A DNA stretch of 64,000 nucleotides, taken from positions 62,001 to 126,000 of the forward strand of contig NZ_JABBPN010000009.1 in assembly GCF_012933385.1 (NCBI RefSeq). The letters are read 5' to 3'. Below, one piece after another: positions 1-9,240 of this stretch. Every line of letters starts with the position of its first letter. Positions within the stretch are counted from its first letter, which is position 1. The DNA comes from Paenibacillus lemnae. GTDB lineage: Bacteria > Bacillota > Bacilli > Paenibacillales > Paenibacillaceae. The notes below the pieces were generated by a model. That model was not told where the DNA came from, ran no database searches, and saw only the letters and a program-made list of their open reading frames with translations. Position numbers and translations under genes: made by a program.

Positions 1-28
1 AAGTTCAAGTTCATCCTGTCCATTGTAA

Positions 29-61
29 CAAAAAAAAGCCCGCTCCATAAACAGGAGCGGG
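29..61 (-). terminator. Intrinsic terminator of the first sugar ABC operon
   Basis: An 8-bp GC-rich perfect stem (CCCGCTCC / GGAGCGGG) with a 7-nt loop is followed on the minus strand by a run of T. It lies directly after the binding-protein stop codon and ends that operon. Confidence 0.9.
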
Positions 62-75
62 ACGACCATATGCAA

Positions 76-1689
76 TTAACCTTCCTGATAACGATCATAC
101 GCAGCTTGATAGGTCTTCATATATTCTTCAAGCCCCATCTTTTGCAGTGTAGCCACATATTGATCCCACTGTTCGAATGATGCGCTTCCGTTGACAAACT
201 TGGCTTCCATCTCGGTGACATAGTCATGAATATCTTTACCCACGGATGACATAAATTCTGTCTCTTCCGGCGTATAGTTAAAATTGTACCAGATCTCTTC
301 AAGAGCATGCGGTTCCGCTTTTGCAGCTGCCTCCATTGAGCTTGAAAGCGTCTCGGAGCCTTTGAAATAATCCTGGCGAACGACACCCGGATAGCTTCCA
401 CCAAGCCAGGTGAAATATTTGGCCAAAGCCTGGTCTTGAGTCAAGCCGTCCGGATTGTTCGTGATCTCTTCTACATACTTGAATTCACCGTCTGCTGTCT
501 TCTCATAAGTTTCACCTTCTTTACCCATGAAATACAGCTTCGCGCCGTCATCGCCATAGAAATAATCCATCCAGCGGATCGTGGCCTCTGGATTCTCATT
601 CTTATCGGTGATCGCGAATGCGCCCACATGCACCATCGGAACCTTGATATGAGAATACAGCTGATCCCCACCAGGTCCTTTTAAAGCCCCGAGACCGATA
701 TAATTCTTTTGCGACATGACGGTTTCCGGGTTCGGTACAGCGGTTGAACCGAGGATACCGGACTGTCCCTTGGCATTCAGCGCCCCGCCGTCGATCGTAA
801 AGATTTCAGGATCCAGCAGCTTCTCCTGATGCAGCTTGTTGATAAATTGCAGCAATTCCTTGTACTCCGGCAGTGCCTTGGTAAACCGAAGCTCACCGGA
901 ATCCGGATCGACATCGACGTATTTATGGCCCAAACCGCGTGTTCCAAGTCCCCAGCCGCCCTTCAAATGATCGATCAGACCCGTGATGCCGACCGCACTA
1001 TAAGGCACTTCATCCTGCTGTCCGTTCCCGTTCAAATCGGTGGTCTGAACCGCTTTTAAGTACTCATAGAACTCCTCGGTCGTCTCCGGTTCCTTCATGT
1101 TCAGCTTCTCCAGCCACTCATCATTAATCCAGAGAGGGGCACCGATCAGCATCGACAACAGGTCCGGATCATAGAAAGAAGGCAGGGAATAAATGTTACC
1201 GTCGGGCATCGTTAAGCCTTTACGAATATCAGGATACTGCTCCATCAGCTTTTTGAAATTCGGTGCATATTGATCGATCAGATCATTTAAAGGAATAAAC
1301 ACCCCTTGGGCACCGAATCGTGCCAGTTCATTGGATGTGACTCTCGCGGAGTAAAAGACATCCGGATAATCGCCGCCGGCCAGCGCCAGATTCCGCTTCT
1401 CCGTCAGGGTTTCAAAAGGGACCAGATTGAAGTTTACATCCACATTGGACATTTCTGCATACGTCTTCCAGATAAGCGTCTCTTCAAACTTGCTGCCATT
1501 CGTTGCAGATTTGCCTGTGAAGAAATCCAGCTCGATTTTTTCCTTAACGATCGGCATCCCGGTCGCATTGACGTTATCCTGATTGCCCGAAGGTTCTCCT
1601 GTACCTCCGCTTTCCGATGAGCTGCCGCACCCTGATAGCAGACTGACTGCCAATACCATCGATAACGAAAGACTTCCCCATTTCTTCAT
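76..1689 (-). CDS. Sugar ABC transporter substrate-binding lipoprotein (LipO/YtcQ type)
   Basis: This 537-aa extracellular solute-binding protein is predicted to capture an oligosaccharide or modified sugar for the two permeases just upstream. The N-terminus is a lipoprotein signal: a short charged start, a hydrophobic stretch and the lipobox LSGC with Cys near residue 21, then a Ser/Gly-rich linker. A Ca-loop-like DLNGNGQQDE motif in the middle is common in this subfamily. It is the last gene of the permease-permease-binding protein operon, 36 bases after the second permease, and is followed by a strong terminator. No ATPase is encoded here; such transporters usually share an MsmX-type ATPase made elsewhere. 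The substrate cannot be read from sequence. Confidence 0.93.
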   Translation of the reverse strand: MKKWGSLSLSMVLAVSLLSGCGSSSESGGTGEPSGNQDNVNATGMPIVKEKIELDFFTGKSATNGSKFEETLIWKTYAEMSNVDVNFNLVPFETLTEKRNLALAGGDYPDVFYSARVTSNELARFGAQGVFIPLNDLIDQYAPNFKKLMEQYPDIRKGLTMPDGNIYSLPSFYDPDLLSMLIGAPLWINDEWLEKLNMKEPETTEEFYEYLKAVQTTDLNGNGQQDEVPYSAVGITGLIDHLKGGWGLGTRGLGHKYVDVDPDSGELRFTKALPEYKELLQFINKLHQEKLLDPEIFTIDGGALNAKGQSGILGSTAVPNPETVMSQKNYIGLGALKGPGGDQLYSHIKVPMVHVGAFAITDKNENPEATIRWMDYFYGDDGAKLYFMGKEGETYEKTADGEFKYVEEITNNPDGLTQDQALAKYFTWLGGSYPGVVRQDYFKGSETLSSSMEAAAKAEPHALEEIWYNFNYTPEETEFMSSVGKDIHDYVTEMEAKFVNGSASFEQWDQYVATLQKMGLEEYMKTYQAAYDRYQEG

Positions 1690-1725
1690 TCTTTGTTCCT
1701 CCTCTTTTTTATGGAATCTATTGGA

Positions 1726-2607
1726 TCAGCCTTTTACAGCTCCGACCATAACACCTTTGATAAAATATTTTTGCAGGAACGGATACAGCAGAAGCATCGG
1801 CAGATTCGTTACGATAACGGCTGCATACTTGATCGCTTCCGCATCCATCAAGCTTCTCGCCAATGAATCGTCGCTGATCTCGACCATCTCCTGCATCTGT
1901 CCCTGGATCAGAATCTCGCGCATAAACAGCTGCAGCGGATAACGGTCCCGATCGGATAAATACAGCAGTGCACTGAAGTAGCTGTTCCAGTGCCCCACGG
2001 CGTAAAACAGCACCATGACCGCAAGCACGGGGATGGACAAGGGCAGCACGATCCGCAAAATCAGCTTCGTGTTGGAAGCCCCGTCGATAAAAGCGGCTTC
2101 CTGCACCTCCTTGGGAATCGAATTCTGAAAGAACGTTCTCATAATGAGGATGTTCCATACCGACAAGGCAGACGGAATGACCATAACCCAAAAGGTGTTC
2201 AGCATCCCAAGATCACGAATCAGCAGATACGTCGGTATCATACCGCCGCTGAAGAACATGGTGAATACAATCATGAACGTGAAGAAGTTTCTGCCTCTGA
2301 AATCCTGCCGGGATAATGGATAGGCTGCTGCAATCGTCATGACCAGGTTGATGGCCGTGCCAACCACGGTATACAGCAGGGTGTTCAGGTATCCTCTCAT
2401 CAGCTCGCTGTTAGCGAACAAGCGCTCATATCCGACAAACGACAGCTCTTTGGGCCACAGCCAAACCTCTCCCCGCATCACCATTTCCGGGCTGCTGATC
2501 GATGCAATCATGACAAAAAACAACGGATATATCACGAGCAGTGCGATGAAACTCAGTAATACATAGATGGTTACAGCGACCATGCGGTCACCACGGCTTT
2601 CTGCCAT
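1726..2607 (-). CDS. Carbohydrate ABC transporter permease (YtcP/AraQ type)
   Basis: This 293-aa integral membrane protein is one half of a sugar import channel. It has about six hydrophobic segments and, near the middle, the EAA loop (EAAFIDGASN followed by RIVLPLSIP) that docks the ATPase. The C-terminus ends in the GVMVGAVKG motif typical of this subfamily. The ATG at 2607 has a GGAAGGAG ribosome site and begins 15 bases after the LplB-type partner stops, so the two are translated from one message. The partner, the binding lipoprotein and the divergent AraC regulator make up a standard Paenibacillus sugar module. Confidence 0.94.
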   Translation of the reverse strand: MAESRGDRMVAVTIYVLLSFIALLVIYPLFFVMIASISSPEMVMRGEVWLWPKELSFVGYERLFANSELMRGYLNTLLYTVVGTAINLVMTIAAAYPLSRQDFRGRNFFTFMIVFTMFFSGGMIPTYLLIRDLGMLNTFWVMVIPSALSVWNILIMRTFFQNSIPKEVQEAAFIDGASNTKLILRIVLPLSIPVLAVMVLFYAVGHWNSYFSALLYLSDRDRYPLQLFMREILIQGQMQEMVEISDDSLARSLMDAEAIKYAAVIVTNLPMLLLYPFLQKYFIKGVMVGAVKG

Positions 2608-2622
2608 CCTCTCACTCCTTCC

Positions 2623-3591
2623 TTACCATAGACTGCTGGATCCTGCCTTGCGGGCAATCCGGTTCACGGTGACCAGCAGTATAAAATTAATAATGGAATT
2701 GAACAGCCCTACAGCAGCTGAAAAGCTGTACTGCGCTCCAAGAATCCCGCTCCGGTACACATTGGTGGCAATGACATCGGAAGCTTCCATGTTTAACGGA
2801 TTCTGCATCAGGAATACTTTCTCGAACCCGATACCCAGCACAGAACCGATATTCAGGATCAAGAGAATCATCATTGTCGGTGCGATGCCTGGGAGATTCA
2901 CATGCCAGATTCGTTTTAATCGCCCGGCACCGTCCACCTTCGCCGCTTCATGCAGCTGCGGGTCAATCCCGGCCAATGCCGCCAGGTAAATAATCGAACT
3001 CCACCCCATCGTCTGCCACACACCAGACCAGACAAAGATGCTTTTGAACCAGCCTGGTTCTGTCATGAACGAGATCCGCTCTCCCCCAAATGCCACAATC
3101 ATGGAGTTGACCAGTCCGCTCACAGGAGATAGAAACATCACCACAAGCCCGACCATGACCACCGTGGATAAGAAATGAGGCATATACGTGACGGTCTGTA
3201 CAAATCTCCTGAACTTGCTGGATCTCACCTCATGGATCATCAGCGCCAGGATAATAGGAATCGGAAAACCGGCTGCCAGCTCATACAGGCCAATGACAAT
3301 CGTATTCTCCATAATTCTTGTAAAATAATAGCTGTCAAAGAATCGTTCAAAATGCTTGAAGCCGACCCACGGGCTTCCCGTTATCCCCTGATTGGCGATA
3401 AAATCTTTAAAAGCAATCTGCACACCATACATGGGCAGGTAGTGGAAAATAATAAAGTAAGCGATTACAGGAAGAAAGATGACGTATAACTCCCAGTTTT
3501 TAGTCCACTGCCGGAGCTCTTTTTTAAAGCTTGTCTTGGTTTGAATGTCCTGCCCCGGTGCCTTGTTCTTCAGGACTGCACGTGGTTCCAA
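2623..3591 (-). CDS. Carbohydrate ABC transporter permease (LplB type)
   Basis: This 322-aa integral membrane protein is the first gene of the operon and the second half of the import channel. It shows the LplB hallmarks: a cytoplasmic basic N-terminus, a hydrophobic helix ending HYLPMYGVQIAFKDF, the EAA loop EAAKVDGAGRLKR, and a C-terminal KAGSSSLW tail. No ATG lies in frame at the expected N-terminus. The TTG at 3591 is chosen because an AAAGGGGGG ribosome site sits about nine bases upstream. The operon is divergent from the AraC regulator at 3872, which is its likely activator. Confidence 0.92.
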   Translation of the reverse strand: MEPRAVLKNKAPGQDIQTKTSFKKELRQWTKNWELYVIFLPVIAYFIIFHYLPMYGVQIAFKDFIANQGITGSPWVGFKHFERFFDSYYFTRIMENTIVIGLYELAAGFPIPIILALMIHEVRSSKFRRFVQTVTYMPHFLSTVVMVGLVVMFLSPVSGLVNSMIVAFGGERISFMTEPGWFKSIFVWSGVWQTMGWSSIIYLAALAGIDPQLHEAAKVDGAGRLKRIWHVNLPGIAPTMMILLILNIGSVLGIGFEKVFLMQNPLNMEASDVIATNVYRSGILGAQYSFSAAVGLFNSIINFILLVTVNRIARKAGSSSLW

Positions 3592-3871
3592 AAAGCGATC
3601 CCCCCTTTATGACTTCAGCTGCGGATGCAAGTGATCCGGCTGTGACTGCATCATATCGAACTCCGGGTTTTTTCGGTATTCACCTTTCTTAAGATCCTGT
3701 ACATAGCTTGTGAATTTTACACAAATCACGATCACAACCGAAAATCATGCCGGATTCTTAAATTTTGTCTATTCTATTTTTACACGGGGCTCACAAACAG
3801 CCCTTCCCGTCTTAACTTTTGCCCTGTATAATAACCGCAAACCACACAATGTACACGTAAGGAGCTGCTAT
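3592..3871. promoter_or_regulatory. Divergent control region of sugar module 1
   Basis: This 280-base gap separates the permease operon from the AraC regulator. On the plus strand a perfect TATAAT lies at 3827-3832, about 40 bases before the regulator ATG, with only a weak -35. Near 3709-3725 there is a short inverted repeat TTGTG-N7-CACAA that could bind a regulator. The minus-strand promoter was not identified with confidence. Confidence 0.45.
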
Positions 3872-6166
3872 ATGAACTGGATCAAAACACGCAGACGTTC
3901 GCTGTTTTTTAAGATCTTTACCAGTTTTTTAGCCGTCATCTTATTATTCGGCCTGTTTTATGCAGCCATTTTCCGGATTTTTCGCGGGGGTCTGGAACAG
4001 GAAATTATTCAAAATAATCAGAGTCATATCTCCAATACAGCCGAACGCTTCTCGACACATCTTGAACGTATCGGCACCCTGCTGTTCGAACTGCATCATG
4101 AGCAGGATCTCATGACCTTCAACCGCCAGCTGCTCCGAGACGGCATACAGGATGCAGACTATCTGAAGGCCAAAGAAGTGATCTCTACGCTGCGAAACCA
4201 TGTGTATAATTCACTGTTTTTTCTGGAAGATATCATCATCCACTTTCAGCAATCCGGAGTGACCCTGAACAAATCCGGCAGCAGCAGCGCGAACTACATA
4301 TTTAACGCAGCGTACCGCAGTGATACCTATCCGCTGGATTACTGGCAGCAGGCAGAGCACGGGGAGTTTTTCCACCTGCTTCCTTCTGCCGATTTCAGCC
4401 GGGGGGCGGGCTCTTCCTCTGCCACGCTGCTGCCCTATACGTTCCATTATCCGGGGAGTTCCTATCAGCTGGTAGCGATGATTGATATCGGCCGGGCGGC
4501 GCAGTCGTTTTTTGGACAAGAACCCGATCTGACACTGGCAATCCTGGATCAGGACGACAGGTTGCTCTATGCCTATGGCGAAGGAATGAGCAAAAATGCC
4601 GTTCCATCATTCCCTCCAGGTGTACGCTCATTGAAACAAGATGGAATGTACTATTTTAAATCGACACGCGGGGATGGCCTGACCTATATTTCTGCCGCTC
4701 CCTATACCCACATTACGGGACAGCTGCAGCGCCTGACGTTCTACATGCTGGTCATTTTCATGATCTCACTGTTAGTGGCTCTGCTGACTTCCCTGTATTT
4801 GAGCAGACGCCTGCATTCCCCTGTGAAGCATATGCTGTCTCGTGTGCTCGACCGTACTCCTGTTCAGCAGGATTCCGGGGATAACCAAGCCGAAAGCAGG
4901 AACGGCCGCGTGTGGGAGTTCGATCTGATCCAGAGCCGGATTCGCGATTTAAGGCAGGAGAAGGATGAAGTTGTGGATGTGCTGAGCCGGCAGCAGGCCG
5001 TGCTCACAAACTATTCCTATATGAATAAGCTCAAAAATATCAATACGGACATCAGTGAATGGAACGACTTCCTGGCTGGTGAGGGCAGCTATCATATCGT
5101 CTACTATGACATCCGTTTCCGCAGCCTCTTGGAGCATGAGCCGCCGCTGCGCCCCAGCCGTGCGGTCAGACAGCTGCTTGAGCATATTCACCTGCTGGCT
5201 TCTGAGTCCTTTACCGATGCCCACACCTTTCAGATGGAAAAGCACGAGGTGGTCTCTGTATTGAAAGGAGCGGATGCGGGCTTGCTGCATACCTTTTTGC
5301 AGCAAATCAAGCACACCCTGAATGAGGAGAAGAATTATTATCTGGTCAATATATGCATCAGTCCTGCGGTTATGGATACATCGGAATTCGACCAGGCGTA
5401 TCATGATGTCCGCTCCCTCTCTCCCCAGGCGCTGCTGCTTGAAGAAACACAGCTGATCTATGAAAAGCGTAAGCTCCCCGATCTGGCGGGACTTTCTGTG
5501 GAACAGGAGCGTCAGCTCTTGAAAGCGCTGCAATCCGGCGAGCTGGATGTCTGCATAAAGCTCGTGGATACCTTGCTGAACGATTGGTTTGAGCAGGGAG
5601 CAGGCATTGTGCAGTATCGGCAGCTTTGTGATCAATTGTCAGATAAGCTGCTGGGAGCTGTGGAGGCTCTGGCTCCGCAGGCACCGGTTCTTGCCGACCT
5701 GCAGGAACACGGACATCAGCTAAACACATGCCAGACGCTGCCGGAGTACAAGGAAAGATTCCGTCTGATGCTGGAGAAAGCCTGCACTTATATGGCAGAA
5801 AGACAGGATAGCTGCAATGAGCCTCTGGTCGCCCTCTTTATGGAGATTATTCAGAATCAATATGCAGAGGAGCTGTCGCTCGACTATTTGTCCGAAAAGA
5901 TGAATTTGACGAGCCCGTACTTGTCCGCATACATCAAGGAGAAGACCGGCATGAACTTCAGCGAGCATCTGCAGGGCATTCGCATGGAAAAAGCCTGTGA
6001 GCTGCTTCTTGGCACAAGCCTGACCGTCCATGAAATCAGCCAGCGTGTCGGGTATCAGAATATTACTTCTTTTAACCGCTCCTTCAAGAAGGTGACCGGC
6101 ATGACCCCCGGCGCCTACCGCCGCGAACAGGTGATCCAAGAGCATAAGAGCGGAAGCAGGGCTTAA
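3872..6166 (+). CDS. Membrane-bound AraC-family regulator of sugar module 1
   Basis: This 764-aa one-component regulator has a transmembrane helix at about residues 11-35, an extracytoplasmic sensor of about 250 residues, and a second helix at about 288-310. A cytoplasmic linker follows, and a two-helix-turn-helix AraC domain occupies about residues 655-750, ending near VTGMTPGAYRRE. The reading frame is open further upstream, but the ATG at 3872 has the ribosome site AAGGAGCTGCTAT and starts the expected basic-plus-hydrophobic N-terminus, so it is preferred. It is divergent from the LplB/YtcP/binding-protein operon and probably activates it on sensing a sugar or a loaded binding protein. Confidence 0.92.
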   Translation: MNWIKTRRRSLFFKIFTSFLAVILLFGLFYAAIFRIFRGGLEQEIIQNNQSHISNTAERFSTHLERIGTLLFELHHEQDLMTFNRQLLRDGIQDADYLKAKEVISTLRNHVYNSLFFLEDIIIHFQQSGVTLNKSGSSSANYIFNAAYRSDTYPLDYWQQAEHGEFFHLLPSADFSRGAGSSSATLLPYTFHYPGSSYQLVAMIDIGRAAQSFFGQEPDLTLAILDQDDRLLYAYGEGMSKNAVPSFPPGVRSLKQDGMYYFKSTRGDGLTYISAAPYTHITGQLQRLTFYMLVIFMISLLVALLTSLYLSRRLHSPVKHMLSRVLDRTPVQQDSGDNQAESRNGRVWEFDLIQSRIRDLRQEKDEVVDVLSRQQAVLTNYSYMNKLKNINTDISEWNDFLAGEGSYHIVYYDIRFRSLLEHEPPLRPSRAVRQLLEHIHLLASESFTDAHTFQMEKHEVVSVLKGADAGLLHTFLQQIKHTLNEEKNYYLVNICISPAVMDTSEFDQAYHDVRSLSPQALLLEETQLIYEKRKLPDLAGLSVEQERQLLKALQSGELDVCIKLVDTLLNDWFEQGAGIVQYRQLCDQLSDKLLGAVEALAPQAPVLADLQEHGHQLNTCQTLPEYKERFRLMLEKACTYMAERQDSCNEPLVALFMEIIQNQYAEELSLDYLSEKMNLTSPYLSAYIKEKTGMNFSEHLQGIRMEKACELLLGTSLTVHEISQRVGYQNITSFNRSFKKVTGMTPGAYRREQVIQEHKSGSRA

Positions 6167-6209
6167 AAGTAAAAGAAGGCTGTCCCAAAAGAATGGTTTT
6201 ATGGGCGGT

Positions 6210-6290
6210 TATGCACGAAGAAGCGGAGGGGACGAATCGATTCCGGACAAGCGTTAGCGTTCGCCTCAAAGCTTTCCGAAGGAAAGCTAG
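6210..6290 (+). repeat. Dispersed REP-like repeat, copy 1
   Basis: About 80 bases match the reverse complement of 35821-35901 at roughly 68 of 80 positions. The element holds the perfect hairpin AGCTTTCC-gaa-GGAAAGCT, and copy 2 keeps a similar hairpin. Both copies lie between convergent genes. Confidence 0.75.
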
Positions 6291-6306
6291 CATCGGAAGC
6301 ATAACC

Positions 6307-6357
6307 TGTGCTCTAATTTCTACCTTAAACAAAACACATTCATGAAATTAGAGCACA
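6307..6357. repeat. Perfect 14-bp inverted repeat between convergent genes
   Basis: TGTGCTCTAATTTC and its exact reverse complement are separated by 23 bases. No T-run follows on either strand, so a simple intrinsic terminator is not clearly supported. It adjoins the REP-like element and may act as a 3'-end stabilising structure. Confidence 0.6.
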
Positions 6358-6419
6358 AGAGCGATGGGAGGGATGATTCGTACTCGCAGCGTCTATTAAG
6401 AGCTGCTAATTGTTAACGT

Positions 6420-7823
6420 CTAGGCGCCCGCCGGAGCCGGACTCGGAGTTGGCTCGACGGGAGTTGGAACAGCCGTTTCCGCGGACGGTACCACCGCTTT
6501 ACGCAGTGCCTTCTGTCCCCGCCAGCGGATCAGGGCGCAGATGCCGCGGACATATTCATCTGCAATCATGCAGCAGTAGATGCCCACCAGGCCCCAGCCC
6601 ATATGGATGCCAAGAACATAGGAGAGCCCTGTCGCAATGACCCACATGGAAACAAGGGAGGTGTACATGGTAAACCGGGTATCACCCAGTGCATTAAGGG
6701 CATTGCCCAGCGTCATATTCATCAGCTTGCCTGGCTGCAGAATCAGGTTCAAACCAAGCAGTGATACGCCGATGGCGATAATCTCCGGATCTGCGGTAAA
6801 CATCCCCAGGATCTGAGAACCGAACACATAAATCAACAGCGCATTGATCCCTACAAAAATAATACCGATGCCAAACGCCCGGTATGCCGCCTTATAAGCC
6901 TGTTCTGTACGGCCTGCACCGAAGAGATGGGCAATCTGAATCTGTACGCCCATCGCAATGGACATGCCGAGCAGAAAGCACATGGATTCCAGGGTGTTCA
7001 TATACGTTCTGGCTGCCAGCTCCTCGGCACCCAGACGGGCAATATAGGTGTAGATGATCAGCTGGGTGAATACCCAGCAGGACAGATTAACCCCCATTGG
7101 CCAGCCGATATGGAGGATTTCTTTAAAGAGCGGTTTATCAAACATCCGAAACTCCCTCCACTGGATCCGGTATTCAAAAGCACGCAGAAACATATACAGC
7201 AGCAGCAGGACCGCCAGCAGCCGGCTTGCTACCGTAGAAATGGCTACGCCTGTGAGACCCCACTGAGGCAGGCCCAAAGCACCGTAGATAAATCCATAGT
7301 TTAAAAAAACATGCACGATATTCATCCCTACCGCTGTATACATTGGCCCCTTGGTGTTCCCCGTATTGCGGATGACCGTGCTCATGGTCGACATCATCGC
7401 TACGAGCACCATGCCGCCGCCTACGATCGAAACGTAAATGCCCGCCAGGGGAAGCAGCCGCTCCGGCAGCTGAAGTGCAGATGAGATAGGAACGGCCATA
7501 CTGTACAGCACCACACTGAGCACGATACCGATCAGCGTGCTGACCAGCAGTGCCATGATTCCGATTTTTCGGGCATCCTTCGATCGCCCTGATCCCAGCT
7601 TCTGGGCAATCAGAATGCCAGCTCCGCTGGCCACCGTCGTAAACAGTGTCGTCATCGCCTGAAACAGCTGGTTCGAGAAGCCGACCACCGCTACAGCATC
7701 ATCTGAAATCCGGCTGACCATCAGCGTATCGACCGCACCCAGCAGAAATTGCAAGAATAACTCAATCAAAATGGGCCACGATAGAACCCATAAAGTAAAC
7801 TTTTTATGATTTTTATCCAACAT
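6420..7823 (-). CDS. MATE-family multidrug/cation efflux transporter
   Basis: This 467-aa integral membrane protein has about twelve hydrophobic segments in the two-bundle arrangement of MATE exporters. Members extrude drugs or metabolites in exchange for Na+ or H+. The N-terminal half holds GAVDTLMVSRISDDAVAVVGFSNQ, the classic MATE signature around helices 1-2. The ATG at 7823 has an ideal GGAGGTTTGA ribosome site. The C-terminus carries a Pro/Ala/Thr-rich tail of about 25 residues that looks disordered. It is divergent from the small AraC regulator at 7975, a plausible local regulator. The substrate is unknown. Confidence 0.93.
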   Translation of the reverse strand: MLDKNHKKFTLWVLSWPILIELFLQFLLGAVDTLMVSRISDDAVAVVGFSNQLFQAMTTLFTTVASGAGILIAQKLGSGRSKDARKIGIMALLVSTLIGIVLSVVLYSMAVPISSALQLPERLLPLAGIYVSIVGGGMVLVAMMSTMSTVIRNTGNTKGPMYTAVGMNIVHVFLNYGFIYGALGLPQWGLTGVAISTVASRLLAVLLLLYMFLRAFEYRIQWREFRMFDKPLFKEILHIGWPMGVNLSCWVFTQLIIYTYIARLGAEELAARTYMNTLESMCFLLGMSIAMGVQIQIAHLFGAGRTEQAYKAAYRAFGIGIIFVGINALLIYVFGSQILGMFTADPEIIAIGVSLLGLNLILQPGKLMNMTLGNALNALGDTRFTMYTSLVSMWVIATGLSYVLGIHMGWGLVGIYCCMIADEYVRGICALIRWRGQKALRKAVVPSAETAVPTPVEPTPSPAPAGA

Positions 7824-7974
7824 TCAAACCTCCATCTTTCCATAACACGGTTTAGCTTCATCTCAAAATGACTTGCAGCAATATCACATTATAGATGGTA
7901 TACTGCATTTAAAATATCATTTTTCGAACTCAAATGATCAATATCCAAACTCGTATGGAAAGAGGCTGCTTCTC

Positions 7975-8835
7975 ATGACGATTCTTCAGTTTACTGCGCC
8001 TCCGCTGCCGCATTATATTATTAGCGGCATGTGTGAGGCTGATGATGCCTTCCGCCATCCAAACCGCCGTAATATCGGTGTATTTGATCTGCTCGTCGTA
8101 CAGCAGGGCTGTCTATATGTCACAGAAAACGAAGTTCCTTATGAGATCAGGGAAGGTTCTTTCCTGATTCTTCGTCCCGATACACACCATTATCCCACCC
8201 GAGATTCCAGTGTAGGAACACAGTATTACTGGCTGCACTTTAACACAACAGGATGCTGGCATGCCGAACAAAAAATTTCTTCCAGTGTCCAGGAGGCATT
8301 GAGAGAGCTGCAGCCTTTCTCGCCGAACTACTTTCCGTTAAAAGTCCCTCAGTCCGGATCACTGCCTCAACCTCAAAAAGCTTTTGAGCTGCTGTTAGCC
8401 CTCTCTGCACTCGTCAAGAACGGACATCGCGCTCAATCGCTGTGGCGCCAGCAGCTGCTTTTTCAAGAACTGCTGGAGCTTCTGGCTGCCGCCCTGGATA
8501 CACCGGTATCTCTTCCCTCTTCTTGTGCTGAAAAAGCCGCTGCATACCTGCGTGAGCATTTCAGGGAAGAATTCAAGGCCCAGGAACTCGGGGAACGGAT
8601 TAACTTCCATCCGGTGTATATCGCCCGCTGCATGCAGAAGGAGTTCGGCTTCTCCCCCGTGGAGTATCTGATTCGCTACCGTATAGAACAGGCCAAGCTT
8701 CTGCTGATGCAGACGGACCAGCCTATCAGCCGGATTGCTGAGGAGGTCGGATTCAATCACGCCGCCTACTTCACTTCCTGTTTTGCCAGACAAGAAGGGA
8801 TGTCTCCAAGAAAATATCGCCAAAAATTTGTATAA
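7975..8835 (+). CDS. AraC-family transcriptional regulator (cupin sensor)
   Basis: This 286-aa soluble regulator has an N-terminal AraC-binding/cupin-like domain of about 150 residues and a C-terminal double helix-turn-helix at about residues 190-285, with the typical end SCFARQEGMSPRKYRQKF. The frame extends 34 codons upstream, but the ATG at 7975 with a nearby GGAAAGAGG ribosome site gives the normal family N-terminus. Its start faces the MATE gene, so it may regulate that gene. The ligand is unknown. Confidence 0.9.
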   Translation: MTILQFTAPPLPHYIISGMCEADDAFRHPNRRNIGVFDLLVVQQGCLYVTENEVPYEIREGSFLILRPDTHHYPTRDSSVGTQYYWLHFNTTGCWHAEQKISSSVQEALRELQPFSPNYFPLKVPQSGSLPQPQKAFELLLALSALVKNGHRAQSLWRQQLLFQELLELLAAALDTPVSLPSSCAEKAAAYLREHFREEFKAQELGERINFHPVYIARCMQKEFGFSPVEYLIRYRIEQAKLLLMQTDQPISRIAEEVGFNHAAYFTSCFARQEGMSPRKYRQKFV

Positions 8836-8841
8836 AGAGTC

Positions 8842-8869
8842 TTGCAATTGCACCGGAAGGCGCTATAAT
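8842..8869 (+). promoter_or_regulatory. Sigma-A-type promoter of the Fur-controlled small gene
   Basis: TTGCAA at 8842-8847 and a perfect TATAAT at 8864-8869 are separated by 16 bases. The predicted transcript would start near 8876, just before the Fur box. Confidence 0.7.
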
Positions 8870-8886
8870 AAGGATATAGCAATCCT

Positions 8887-8905
8887 GATAATGATTATCA
8901 TTACC
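8887..8905. promoter_or_regulatory. Fur box (iron-responsive operator)
   Basis: GATAATGATTATCATTACC matches the classical 19-bp Fur consensus at 17 of 19 positions, and one of the two differences is the central base. It lies immediately downstream of the predicted start of transcription, a position suited to repression under iron-replete conditions. Confidence 0.8.
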
Positions 8906-8970
8906 GCGTCAGTGAGAATGATATGAGAACTGGCTGGTGCGATATCACATATAAAGGAGAACCGGACCTC

Positions 8971-9120
8971 ATGAAACAGCAACCCCAACGTACGAACCTG
9001 CAGGTGGACGACTACCTGGATTTGTTGAATCTTGCCATCCAGCTCGGTGACCTGAAATGGCAGAAGGAAATTACTCGCAAGATGGAAATGAGCATGTCTT
9101 CCCTGGCTGCAGCTCAATAA
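8971..9120 (+). CDS. Small 49-aa protein, probably Fur-regulated
   Basis: This 49-aa protein is rich in charged and amphipathic helical sequence (VDDYLDLLNLAIQLGDLKWQ), with no membrane segment or cysteine. The ATG at 8971 has the ribosome site AAAGGAGAACC; an in-frame ATG at 8923 lies in the leader and is less likely. A good promoter and a strong Fur box precede it, and a strong terminator follows, so it is a self-contained transcription unit. The central part loosely resembles short IDEAL-type helical motifs. Small Fur-repressed proteins of Bacillus, such as the Fbp group, help in iron sparing, but no specific homology to them was recognised, so the function remains open. Confidence 0.72.
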   Translation: MKQQPQRTNLQVDDYLDLLNLAIQLGDLKWQKEITRKMEMSMSSLAAAQ

Positions 9121-9173
9121 ATAGATTTACGGTATGTGCGGTTCATTGAAACCGTACATCTGTCATTATACTG

Positions 9174-9216
9174 CCCGCAGGACTACGCCATTGTGGTGAT
9201 GTCCTGCGGGTTTTTT
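9174..9216 (+). terminator. Intrinsic terminator of the Fur-controlled small gene
   Basis: A perfect 10-bp stem (CCCGCAGGAC / GTCCTGCGGG) with a 17-nt loop is followed by six T. Confidence 0.93.
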
Positions 9217-9240
9217 ATGTCCGGCTAACTCTTCTTTAAT

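Noticed and set aside
4949..5635. 228-codon open frame on the minus strand
   Set aside because: It lies wholly antisense to the membrane AraC regulator, without a ribosome site.
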